Origin: Scolanthus callimorphus
Taxonomy: Eukaryota > Cnidaria > Anthozoa > Actiniaria > Edwardsiidae
DNA length: 64,000 nt
Direction: 5' to 3'
Assembly: GCA_033964015.1 (NCBI GenBank)
Contig: CM066912.1
Span: 16,155,399-16,219,398 of the forward strand
Position 1 is the first letter of the stretch, and each line of letters begins with the position of its first letter. Under the pieces are notes generated by a model. It worked only from the letters and a program-made list of their open reading frames with translations. It made no database searches and was not told the origin of the DNA. Position numbers and translations under genes: made by a program. Positions 25,101 through 37,100 of the stretch are shown one piece after another.

Positions 25101-28100
25101 ATTTGACCGGGCCGAGTAATTTTACTGGCGAGCGGAATCGAGACGGGATGCTCGTGTGGTTCGAAAGAGCTCAAGTTGTTGTAAAGATGGAGTCGAGTCG
25201 TTTTCTTTGGATTTACCGAGCATTCCGAACATTTGGCGACCATGAAGGGACATTTCAAGTTTATCGTCATCGAACCGAAGAAGAAGTTTGACAATCGAGG
25301 GAATGTATCGAGGAAAGGAGTTTGACAATCGAGGGAATTTATCGAGGAAAGGAGTTTGACAATCGAGGGAATTTATCGAGGAAAGAAGTTTGACAATCGA
25401 GGGAATTTACCGAGGAATTTTGACAAATAGTGAAGCCATTCGAGGCTAGCGACTTTACCGAGGAATTTTCGACATTAGTGAAGCCATTTGAGGCTATCAA
25501 CTTATCGTTTAAGTTCGAGTAGAATCGTGGAGTTAGAGCGTGTTTCTAAATGCCAGAAACGGAGGAAGCTGTCGAGGAATCTGGATCCGGAACCGGAAGT
25601 GGGCAGGAGCATGAAGAAATAATTTTAATCACCAGGAAGGAAAAACGAACGAGGAAGACGGCAGTAACTAAGTGCAAACACGCCGTGGAGCGCATGTGTG
25701 CGGATAAGGTTGAAAAGGATGTTATTAAACTGGAAGTGGATAAATTGTGGGACTTATTGGAAATGGCTATAGAAGTAATGGAGGAATTGGCTTTGCTGTA
25801 TGTGAAAAAAGGAGATGTTTTGAGTAAGGAATTGGTCATGAAGGAAAGGAGATGTTTTGAGTAAGGAATTGGTCATTTTGAGGAGGAAATTAAACTGAGT
25901 ATTGAGAAAGCTGAACTGTCGATCCAGAATGCAGCTAGTGCTACGGTTACCCCGCCCTCACCTCATACGCCCTCTCATGGACATGCGGCTGCTGCACCAT
26001 TGGGAATACCAGTGTCACCATCATCACAAGCGAGCGAAACATTTCGACAGCGTCTTTAAGCCACTTTAAGTCCCAGTGTTTTCAGGCGACAAGCTTCAAT
26101 TTGAGGATTACTGCTGCATGTTTGAAAATTTGGTGGATGCAGGGGACGAACCAACAAATGTCAAGATGGCTCGGCTGCGACAAAGCTTGAAAGGACCCGC
26201 ATTGGAGGCTGTACAACGTCTCGGGATATCGGACCCTGAGTACAATGAAGCGAAGGAAATACTGAAAGCCAAGTATGGTGAACAGCGTCGACAAAATCCA
26301 AGCATATCTCGATCAGCTTGAGAAGTTTGAACAGTTGAAAGACAATGACATTGCGGGGTTTGAGAAATTCGCAGATCTAGTGAGGGTAGCGGTTGTGAAG
26401 TTGCACAAGCAGAAAAGAGGGACGGAGAACTTGGAGAAGGGACATTGCACAGTTTGCTGGTAAATAAGTTGTCAGAAAATCAAGTTGAGAGGTATAGTCA
26501 ATGGTTATAGGAGAATATTCGTCAGAGGTCGGTTATCAGTTTGCGGGACTGGTTGCGAGAAGAGGTTAAGGTTCGGGTCGAAGCGGATGGCGTGGCATTG
26601 TTTGGAAGGAAGATGGCGGTGAAGAGTATGGAAACAAAAATGTTGGTGAGAAGTCTGGTCGGAGAGGAAGGATGCGGTCAATGTTTGGCGGCAGTGAAAG
26701 AGAGGACAGGCCGGCAAGGGGTGCTGGCTTCAAACCCAAACCTCCTTGTGCGTTCTGTGGTGGAAATCATGGTGTGTGGTTTTGTGAGAAGTTTAAGGGT
26801 TTGAAAGTGAGTGAGAGATGGTCGGTGGCAAAAGGGAAGCGTCTTTGTTATCGGTGTTTGGGTAGTGATCATGAGGGCAGGGATTGTTCACGATCGAAGA
26901 TTTGTGACATTGATTCATGCAAGAAGAACCATCATGCTTTGCTTCACGAGACACCACAGCCTACCAAGCAGGAAAGTCGCCCCCAGGATCCCAAAAGTGA
27001 TGACTACGAACAAGAAAAAGAACGAATTGTCGTAACAGCAGCAGAACTCATCAAGAGCGACATCAAGAATTTAGAACCTTCTAGTGAAAGTTTTTATCCT
27101 AACAGTGATGACATGTCTTCCACTGAAAATGCCCTCTCATTTGTTCCGAGTTTGCTAAAGCTATTCCTACGAACAATTCTAGCGGGTAAAAATGTTGACT
27201 TAAAACTCGCCTCGATTGCCAGTCTCTGATCCAAGGGGCAAGACCAAGAGCAATTATGGCCCCCTTACAGCTTGGTTTAGGAATACAAATGCATCATCAT
27301 TTTGCATCTAGATTCCTTATCGACACATTGAATTCACATGGCTTCTGCTCCTCGTATTCTACTATACAAAGCTTCGAAAGGTCGGCAGCAGTCAGCCAAG
27401 GGACTGAAATACCTGGATATACTTCTTGCAGTTTGCGGCCGACAACGTGGACCACAACACCACGACTTTAGACGGAAAAGAAACATTCCACGGAATGGGT
27501 ATAATTGCGGCTGTCACACCCGGTACAGTCAATGTTTAAGGCAGTCCCCAAGAGATCTGTCACAAAGGAAGATATTGTCAATGCCGCGAAGATACCTATC
27601 ATATATTACACTGGCCGAGTAGTCGAGCAGTCATCGCAGTTACAGTTTAATGAGTTACCAGATCTCAAAGTTAAGGATGCCTCCGCAAATCTTGACCTTC
27701 TTTTGAAGCTTACTCAACCACTAACACAGGGGCCACAGCCATCATGGTCAGGGTCTATGCAGATGTTATGTAGGAGAGGTCACCCTGGCAAATCCGCCGT
27801 GTTATTCCTTCCGATGATCGACATGGATCCGTCAGACTTGACATGCATTTACTCTACGCTGTCGTTTGTAGCTGACCAAGCAAACCGCTAAAGTGTCACA
27901 GCAATAGTTATGTTTGACCAGCAACCCTCGTGGAAGGCCTTCTTGATTGTGCAGAATGAACCTCCGGGAAGCAAAGTAAGATCTGTTGTCCTAAGACTTG
28001 GCGGCTTGCATACCGAGATGAGTTTTCTCTGGAGTATCGGCCATTTGATGGCTGGTTCTGGTCTGGAGGATACACTGGAACTCGTTTATGCTAAGAACGC

Positions 28101-31100
28101 GGTCACGCATATGCTAACCGGAAAAGCACTGGCTCGGGCGATTAGAGGCCAATTCCTCGTCGACTCAGCAGTGAACACCCTACTGGTATGGGACACATTC
28201 AAGATCTCACTGCCAGCGGGCCTGCGTGGTAGTGAAGAAGCAGAACAAATAGTCGAACCGATTGATGAAGACCTCAAGCTAGCCAAGGCGCTCAAGGAAA
28301 GGTTATTGAAAGATCCGGATTCTGTCATTGAAGAGGTAAGAATAGACGAACTTAACATCCAACGTACCACCGCGCTATGGCTGCAGTATATGACGATGAT
28401 AGGCATTCTTCGCCGATTTATCAGAGCCGAGCCTGTCGGAGATTGGGGCCTTCATTTGCAGGCAGCGCAAGATATGCTACCTTACTTTGCAGCCGCAGGG
28501 CACAACCTGTACGCCAAGTCTGTATACATTTATCTTCAGAAGATGAGGGAGCTGGAAAAGAAACATCCTGATGTCTTCAAAGCCTTCCAAGATGGTCTAC
28601 ATGTCGTTCGCAGAAGTGACCGCTTCTGGGCAGGTCTCTCAACCGATTTGATTATCGAACAAGTAAGCACGGCTGGCTTTTAAAGCTTTTTTGTCGAGTT
28701 TTTATGGTATTAAAATGGCGGAGCACAGTGAATTATGGGCAGGGCGAGACAAATCCTTTATCTATTTCATATTCTAACTGAAGGGGAAAAAGAGGCGGAA
28801 TAGGAGAGCCACTGTCCTCATCACCACACGTTTTATCTTCACAGGTTCTAATGCGTAGCATTAAGACCTCTGGAGGGCTGACTCGGGGTCGGGGAATGAC
28901 AGAAACTCAGCGTTCAGTGTGGCTGCTATCCATGCCTGCGTGCGCAGAAGTAAATGTTGCAATGCAAAATCTCACTGGTGTTAGCTACCAAACTAGAGAG
29001 CAACACTAAGACGCCACCAAAGCACGGAAAGAAAGAGACTTCAAGGACACCGAGATAATAGCAGCATATCTAAGTGAGAGGAACCCGTTTGTCACGGATC
29101 CCTCTTTGCGCAGCATTTCCACCGGTGTTGTAGCAGACGAAAATATTGATGCAGACAGAGCAAAGGAGGTTGGAAACGAGATACTAGAGCGTATGAAGGG
29201 AAAGAAAGTCCTTGAGTTCTCCTTCCATCGAAAAGATCAATCGGTGACTCATCAAAAACCAGTGTAACATTTCCTGAAGGAACCGTGCAGATCGATCCCC
29301 AATTATTATTTCAGAGGCTGAGCGTCGTTGCAACCGAGAAAGATTTGAAAACCCACAAGAGCTATTCACATTTGAGGTGTCTAGCTACCCAACAGCATTG
29401 TTTGACCCATCGCTTCTCCCAAGACAGCCAAACAAATCCGTACTAGCAGATGCTTTGTGGGCTCAGTCGAAAGGAAAAGGAACTGACTTGCCTTGCGGCA
29501 ATGTTCACAATGTGTTGGATGGCGGGGCGCTAATTCACAGGGTGCCTTGGCCCAATGGCGTGACCTATGATGAGATTTTTCCCTTTACCTGCAGTATGTC
29601 CAACGGAAGTATGGCCGCGCAATCGTAGTCTTTGACGGTTATCAGAACGGACCGAGTACGAAGGACTGTGCTCATCAGAGGAGAGCAAACAGATGTAGAC
29701 CAACCATTACTTTCATCCCTTGTATGATGGTGAGGTCAAAGAAGTATTAATTTCTGGCAAACGAACTCTACTAGCAGCTGTTTATCAACTTCCTTAGTGA
29801 AAGAATGCAAGGCAGTGGATGTACGACGATTCATTCGTCGGGGGATACAGACCTTCTCATCGTCCAGACGGCAATACATGCAGCAATGACAGCTACAACA
29901 GTGTTGGTTGGCGATGATACAGATTTACTAGTTCTTCTGTGTTACCATGCTAACTCGACTGTCATGCACGATCTGTATTTTGCACCAGAGCCAAAGCAGA
30001 GGTCCAAGAAAGATACGGAACATCAAGGACACAGTGTCAACCTTGGGTCCTCGGATATGCAAGAGTATCCTTTTTGTCCATGCACTTCTTGGGTGCGACA
30101 CAACATCCAAAGTACATGGGGTAGGTAAAGGAGTGGCATTGAAGAAGGTATCAGAGGATGCTAGCTTTCTTCGTCAAGCTGATGTCTTTATGGAAGAGAA
30201 GTACTCTAAAGAAGATGTAATCAATGCGGGAGAGAAAGCCCTAGTGTGCGTGTACAATGGAAAGCCAGACGATAACTTAGACTCCATGCGCTACAACCGC
30301 TACTGCCAGAAAGTTCCTACAGGAACAATTTGCCTACAACCAGAAACTCTTCCGCCGACGCGCGCAGCAGCTGCTTACCACAGCTTACGCGTTTTTCTTC
30401 AAGTACAACGGTGGAAAGGGGATAGTGAACTTTCTCCTGAAAACTGGGGCTGGGAACTTTCTAAAGGCAGACTTTTCCCCATACGTACAAACCTGCCTCC
30501 GGCACACGCATCTTTGCTGGAAATGGTGAGGTGCAAGTGCAAGTCAGACTGCAGCATTAGGAGGTGCAAATGCAAAAATAATGGACTAGACTGCAGTGCG
30601 GCATGTGGTGAATGCAAAGGCCAAAGCTGCAGAAACTCAGCACCAATCGATCTAGATGCCAGTCAAGAGAACGAGAGAATATAACTTCCAAGAACCCCCC
30701 TTCCCCCCGAGAGACTCCTCCTCGAGAGAGAATTTGTTATGTTGTGAACAATATCAAGGATCATTGACAACTTAGGCAGAACTATTAATAGTGTCATTTT
30801 TCAGGAAGAATGAAAGAAATGGTATTTTTTCTGTGATAGTTTTTAATATCCTTTATAGCACGAAAAGCGCCGAAGCTTCATATCAGTAATATTAGATCAA
30901 CCTCACGCGGCAAACATTTATCGTCGTTGAAAACATGAATAAAATTCATTTCCGATGATAATCTTTGAAAATATCGTCATTTCTATGCGCATTTTAATTT
31001 TTTTAGTTTTTCTTGACGCGGGTACCCTGTGGTTCTTAACCTAGAAACAAAAATGCATTATTCCGGGATGTTCCACCGAAGGGATTTTTGAGGACTTTTA

Positions 31101-34100
31101 GTATGTTTACTAGGTCACCTCACTTGTTCATAATCCGCTGAGAAAAATTCTATTGCCATTTGTTTGGACTCATACCACAGATTGACTGGACTATAAGGAC
31201 CGTATTAGCGGACGAGAATTACAGCTTGAAGAACTCTTGGACGCTGAGGAAGATATTTTTAGGCTGGCTCAATGCCAAAATTTCAATGAGGAGTATATGG
31301 CTCTAGTTAAAGAAAAAGAACTACCAAGGAACAGTTTGTTACTAAAGTTATGTCCACCTTGGATTCTCAAGGAATCATGCGTGAGTGATGGAAGACTTCG
31401 TTTCGCAGAGGAAATTCCCTATGATGTTCGGTTTCCCATCATTTTGCCTAGAGGGCATTGGATTACCAAACTTATAGTGAAACACTATCATGAGTTAGCC
31501 AATCACAATGGTGGTACTAATTTTGTGTTGGCTCAGATCAGTCAGAGATATTGGATAGTTGCAGCACGTGAAGAGATTAGTGAATGGGAGGGTCAGTGTA
31601 ACGAGTGTAAGAAGCGGAGGAAGAAGACAGCTACTCAAGTAATGGCGCCTCTCCCAGATGTCAGAATTAGTTTCTCACTGCGTCCTTTCGATCAGTCAGC
31701 GGTGGACTATGCAGGACCGTCTATCACTAGACTAGGGCGCGGTCGTAGTCGTCTCAAGAGATGGTTGTGCCTTTTTACTTGTTTAGGCACTCGTGCTGTA
31801 CATTTGGAAGTCGCTTGGGGACTAGATACAGGCAGTTTCCTTCGGACTCTTATCAGATTCACTAACAGGAGAGGCGTTCCCAAGGAAATGACTAGTGACA
31901 ATGGAACCAACTTTGTTGGTGCAGTGAACGAGCTGAAAGAGCTCTTTGATGAACTTGACAAAGACAGGATCGAACAAATGACTGCAGAGAAGGGTATCAA
32001 GTGGAATTTTAATCCTCCAGGTGGTCCACATTTCGGTGGGGCCCACGAGATAATGGTAAGGGCTGCGAAACTCGCCTTATACGCTGAGCTGAAGAATGGT
32101 AATGTTACGGATGAAGAACTGATTACTGTGTGTACAGGGATTGAAGGCCTCCTTAACTCGCGCCCGTTAACAGATCAGTCAGCGGACCTCCGGGACAATA
32201 TACCGTTAACTCCTAACCATTTCCTATTTGGACAGATGGGGGGGGGCAGTTTGCACCTGAGTCAGTGGATACTACGGTACGAAACCGTTGGCGCAAAGTT
32301 CAGGTGATTATATCCAAGGTTTGATCACGTTGGCAACAGGAATACCTGCCAACTCTGAACAGTCGAGCGAAATGGACTCAGGTAAAGAAAGACTTGCAGT
32401 CTGGAGATGTTGTGCTAGCGCTCGATCCGGATGTTCCTAGAGGGCGTTGGCCCTTAGCCCGCATTGTTGAGACCTATCCTGGCAGAGATGGACATACTCG
32501 AGTGGTTAAAGTCCAGATGGGTGATAAGTCTCTGATGCGACTAATCACCAAGTTGATCCCTCTGGATGTCGGGCAGTAAAGAACACTACGAGAACTTCGA
32601 GAACATTTGTTTTTGTTAACATTTGATTGTTGTATAGTTCACACCCTGATCCTCTCAGTGCGGGGAGGGGGAATGTTTGGAAGGAGCGCGGGCTCCCTGT
32701 GTGTAAAAAACTAGTTTGTCTGGTTTGACCGGGCCGAGTAATATTACTGGCGAGCGCGATCGAGACGGGATGCTCGTGTGGTTCGAAAGAGTTCAAGTCG
32801 TTGTAAACATGGAGTGAAATAATCAAGTTATTGTTTGATTTATCGAGTCGTTTTCTTTGGATTTACCGAGTATTCCGAACAGCCCCCTTGAAATCACTGA
32901 TGACTGTGCATTCCCAGGAGCCCATCAACAGGAGCCTCCTCTATCACCGCCCTATTGGTGGACAACCGAAGCACAGGGAGCCCATCAACAGGAGCTTCCA
33001 TCATCTATTCGCCTTTGTCACACGGCAGCCATCTTGGATTTTCTAATACAGCGAAGCTGTCATGAAAGCGAGGCCAATCGTATAAGATCACCCACGCATA
33101 GTCATTTCTGTAAGAAAAAATCCAAGATGGCTGCCGTGTGACAAAGGCGAATTGGTGGGCAACCGAAGCACAGGAGTAGAGGAGTCTATTTTTGGATTGT
33201 AAGTTTTGAATCGAGCGAGAATTAAGTGTCATTGTTAAAAAAATAATATTCCCCTCTCTCAAAATGGAATCAGCGCCGCCACCGCACTGCTGAACCCAAC
33301 ATGCTCACTAAGTACCAATTTCCCGTTAATTACAAATGCACAATCAAAAATAGACTCTTCTAATCTTGTGCATATGGCTAGACCTAGTGGAGTAGATGGA
33401 GGCTTCTGTTGATGGGCTCCCTGTGCATATGGCTAGACCTAGTGGGGTAGATGGAGGCTTCTGTTGATGGGCTTCTGGCACTCCTTGTATCAGAATCTAG
33501 CACACATCTTGTAAACATATTCAGCTAAAAATGTTGCACTTTGTTTTATCTAGGCTGTGTAAACAGCAGTAAAGATTCCCTAATTTCAGAATCACGAAAC
33601 TTGATCACAAAGTCAAAGTGTTTTCAGGCCGACTGGATATGTACGTTTCAATCAAGCGAATTTGGCATTCCATTCGTTGGTATATTTTTTAGCCATAGAA
33701 TATCTACAGATAATACCTCCTCTCTTATCTTGATTTCTTTCTCCGCCAGCTCTTCAGGTTTGACACCATAATTTGCTATATTTCCCTTGAGTCCCGCTAG
33801 GCTACTGGGATCACGTGGTGAATAGGGAACATAATCATGATTTAAACTCAGAAATATCACTGGCTCCTCTCTCAAGTTAAAAGATACAATTTCCTGAAAG
33901 ATAATGACAACAATGTTAACTCCGGATCTTTAAAGAATATAAAAATCGTGAGGAATTTAGGGGCGAGGGGGCAGTTTTTTAGACCCCCTCTCCTGGTCTC
34001 CAATCCTCACGTGGAATAGTGGGATAGAAAAACATGAGCAGCCCGTGGGCTGAATCGCGTATTCACTATAAACTACCTTTATATAAACAATTTATACATA

Positions 34101-37100
34101 AAATAATTTAATAATTATGACTGTAAAAGTAGTAGTTTCGTCAAGTGTTTAAGTCGTTACTGTTGGGTGGAATACTCGAAGAAAATTATTCTCCTTCTTA
34201 GTTTTAAGTAGGGGCATTCTCCCTAAGGGAAATTAAGTAATTTCCTGACATTCGAACGTAATGGACAACGCTATAATCTTGGCTTCCTGTACGTAGAGAA
34301 ACATATATCATGATGGAACTATAGCATAGCAAAAGCAGCCAAGGAATTGAGATAAGGGGCGGTGGAAATGAACATTACAGGCCCGTAGCCCAGGGATTTT
34401 GTGTGTGTGTGTGTGGGGGGAGGGGGGGGGGGGCTACGGGCCCCTGCGGGCCCCTGGCTACGGGCCTACATTATATCGGGGGGAAGTTCATTCTCGTCTG
34501 TTGAGAGCAGATGAATGTCGATATGAAACGGCAAAAACATAACTTCAAAATAACGCCATGTAAAAAAATTCGACTCTCCTTGGAAAAAAATACCAAAAAG
34601 TAATCTATCTTTCTTTGCTAGAAAAAAAGCTAGAAAAAATATAAAAATATAGCTAGAGGATAATACATGGGTGTGCGGAGCTAGAGATATGGAATTTCTC
34701 TTGCGGGTCTTGCGGGCGAGTGCTCAAATGTGGCACCTGAAAATTCCCAGCGCCCAGCGTCTAAATAAATAAGTAAGAATGAATAAACAATCTGATATTG
34801 ATAAGTAGCTAGTCAATGAATTAATCGTTTGGTGTAATGTTTATTCCTAAGGCGACCCAGTCTGATGTCACGAATAGCATCAAGAGCGGGTTCATTTCTC
34901 GCGTGTATCGTCGCCTCTGGTTAAGCAAATTCGGAATCACACTTATTACAGATTACAGTTTCGTCTATTTTCGAAACCACAACGCTGGGGCGGATCCAGG
35001 TTTTTGAAAAGGGGGGTGCGTTTTTGATCAGAGGAGCCACATGGACCTACATTTTACGTTTTAAACCATTTTTGTATAACAAAAGGGGGTGCGTCCGCAC
35101 CTAAAGCATTCCCCTGTATCCGCCACTGCAACATAACTAAATCAGAAATAAATTGTCCAAATATTCTATGATTTTATTCATCTCAGACAAGAGGCTAAAG
35201 CAAGAGATCCTGGGTGAAGTCATTAAACAAGAAACACGGACAATTGCTTTCAACTCCTTTAACTAATTTATATTAGTATAAACCAACTAATGGTCTATTA
35301 CAAATCCTGCATTTTGATTGGCTGAGCTACTAATGGTCTATTAGTGATAGACCGTGCCTGGCAAAACCACCACCTTTCTTTGCAAGAAAACTTGATTTTT
35401 TCAACATAAAATAATGGAAATTAATTGCCAAAACCGACCAACTAGTTGGTTTATACTAAAACAATTAGACCTCTCGTCCTCATGTGCTATGATATCAATA
35501 GACCATTCGGCCTTCGGCCTCATGGTCTATTCATCATAGCACATTCGGCCTTGAGGTCTAATTGTTAAATATTGCTAGGATATAGCATGCGCTCTGATTG
35601 GTAAACATCTATGCAATATTTCACCGATAAAGTAATGGTTCACCCCCGCTATATCATGAAAGCATTAGAGCACATCTTTCTATGATAATAAATAATAAAT
35701 AAATATGCATTTATATAGCGCAGTTTAACATGCAGAGTTATGATCAATTGCGCTTTACATGAAACTAAAATAATAATAAGATAATTAACTAAAACGAATA
35801 AAAGAGATAAAATGTTAAAAATAATAAAAAGTTACATATGCCTTGTGAAATTATAAAACTTATCAAAAATTGTATGCCAATGTAAAAAAGTGCGTCTTCA
35901 GTAGCGATTTAAATGCATTGAGATTATTCTGATTTCTTATTGGGGCTGGGAGACTATTCCATACTTTAACGGATGAATTTGAGAATGCTCTGGCTCCCAG
36001 TGTCTTTTTAGATTTTGCGCTGCGGTCTTGAAGTAAGATTCCCGCATTTGATCTTAAATTATAGCGCGTTTCATCTTTCTTATTTATTAAGTAAATCAGG
36101 TAATCCGGTGCATGTCCATATATACATTTAAATGTTATCATCGCTATCTTGAACTTGATTCGATATTGGACAGGAAGCCAATGTAATGTTATCAGAGATG
36201 GTGTAATGTGGTCATATTTAGGAATCGAGTATATTAGGCGTGCTGCTGCATTCTGCACTCTCTGCAGCTTATTTAGGTGATTGGCAGACACGCCATAAAG
36301 GAGACTATTACAATAGTCTATCCGTGACATTACCACAGCTTGCACAATGGACTTCCTGTCATCGAGATTAAGGAACTTTTTAATGCGCCTGATATTATGG
36401 AGCTGGTAGAACACAGATTGACAGGTTTTGTTTATTGCTGTTTTCATTGTGAGGTTGTTATCAAACCATGCTCCAAGATTTCGAACGTCTGAGACCTTGG
36501 ACACGGTTGCCTGACCAATCTTAAGTTCGGTGGTGTTCACCTTGGCAAGCTGGGCGCTCGTTCCTATAATCATAAATTCAGTCTTGCCATCATTCAGTTT
36601 AAGGTTGTCCATCGTCATCCAAGATTTTATTGATGTTATGCAGTTCTGTAAGGAAGTAACTGCTTCCAGCTCATTGGCTGCAGAATCAGGCTTAAACGAG
36701 ATATACAGTTGGGTATCATCTGCATATGCATGGACGTCTGGTAGGTGGTCTTTTACAACCTCAAAAAGTTTACTTGCATAAATGGTGAAGAGTAATGGTC
36801 CAAGGCATGACCCCTGCGGGACCCCACAAGGTAGTGAGAAGTTTTCAGAGGAGCATCCATTTATCAAAACCCTCTGTGATCTTCCGGTGAGGTAGGATTC
36901 AAACCACCGAAGGGCACTGCCTCGTATGCCAAAAGTAACATCAAGACGTCGTAAAAGAACCTTATGGTCCACCGTATCAAACGCTGCACTAAGATCTAAT
37001 AGTACAAGTAGGGTTACCCTCTGGTGGTCCATATTGGTGAGGATGTCATTGTGGACCTTCAAGAGTGCCGTCTCTGTACTATGGCCCTCGCGGTACGCTG

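Larger units (their letters stand above)
27004..30684 (+). pseudogene. Multicopy gene with PIN-like nuclease and CXC domains, decayed
   Basis: Segments in order: LELFLRT-type N-terminus and MAPLQLGLGIQMHHHFASRF (27004-27400), ADNVDHNTTTLDGKETFHGM in another frame (27420-27530), a long ORF (27910-28662) with LGGLHTEMSFLWSIGHLMAG and RRSDRFWAGLSTDLIIEQ, an intron, VLMRSIKTSG and following segments, a PIN-like region (29805-30190) and a C-terminal CXC domain. I recognise this as a family with many uncharacterised copies in cnidarians and other invertebrates. Stops and frameshifts at several points make this copy non-functional. Its presence between BEL gag and integrase is either an insertion or a chimeric element. 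Confidence 0.7.
25049..32881 (+). mobile_element. BEL/Pao LTR retrotransposon with pol replaced by a PIN/CXC gene
   Basis: Two LTRs (25049-25231 and 32674-32881) begin TGTTT and end CCGAACA. Between them, in order: a 34-bp tandem repeat, gag with two zinc knuckles, then an unrelated PIN/CXC-type gene, then BEL integrase and its C-terminal domain, and a polypurine tract. Reverse transcriptase and RNase H are absent. Flanks GACCC and GCCCC could be a 5-bp target duplication with one change. The element lies in paladin intron 2, in the opposite orientation to the gene. Multiple frameshifts mean it is dead. Confidence 0.88.

Noticed and set aside
27910..28683. Stand-alone functional 257-codon gene
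   Set aside because: It is one exon of the decayed PIN/CXC gene; its stop lies inside the intron and neighbouring exons have stops and frameshifts.
25049..32881. Endogenous retrovirus
   Set aside because: Gag and integrase are of BEL/Pao type and no envelope gene is present.
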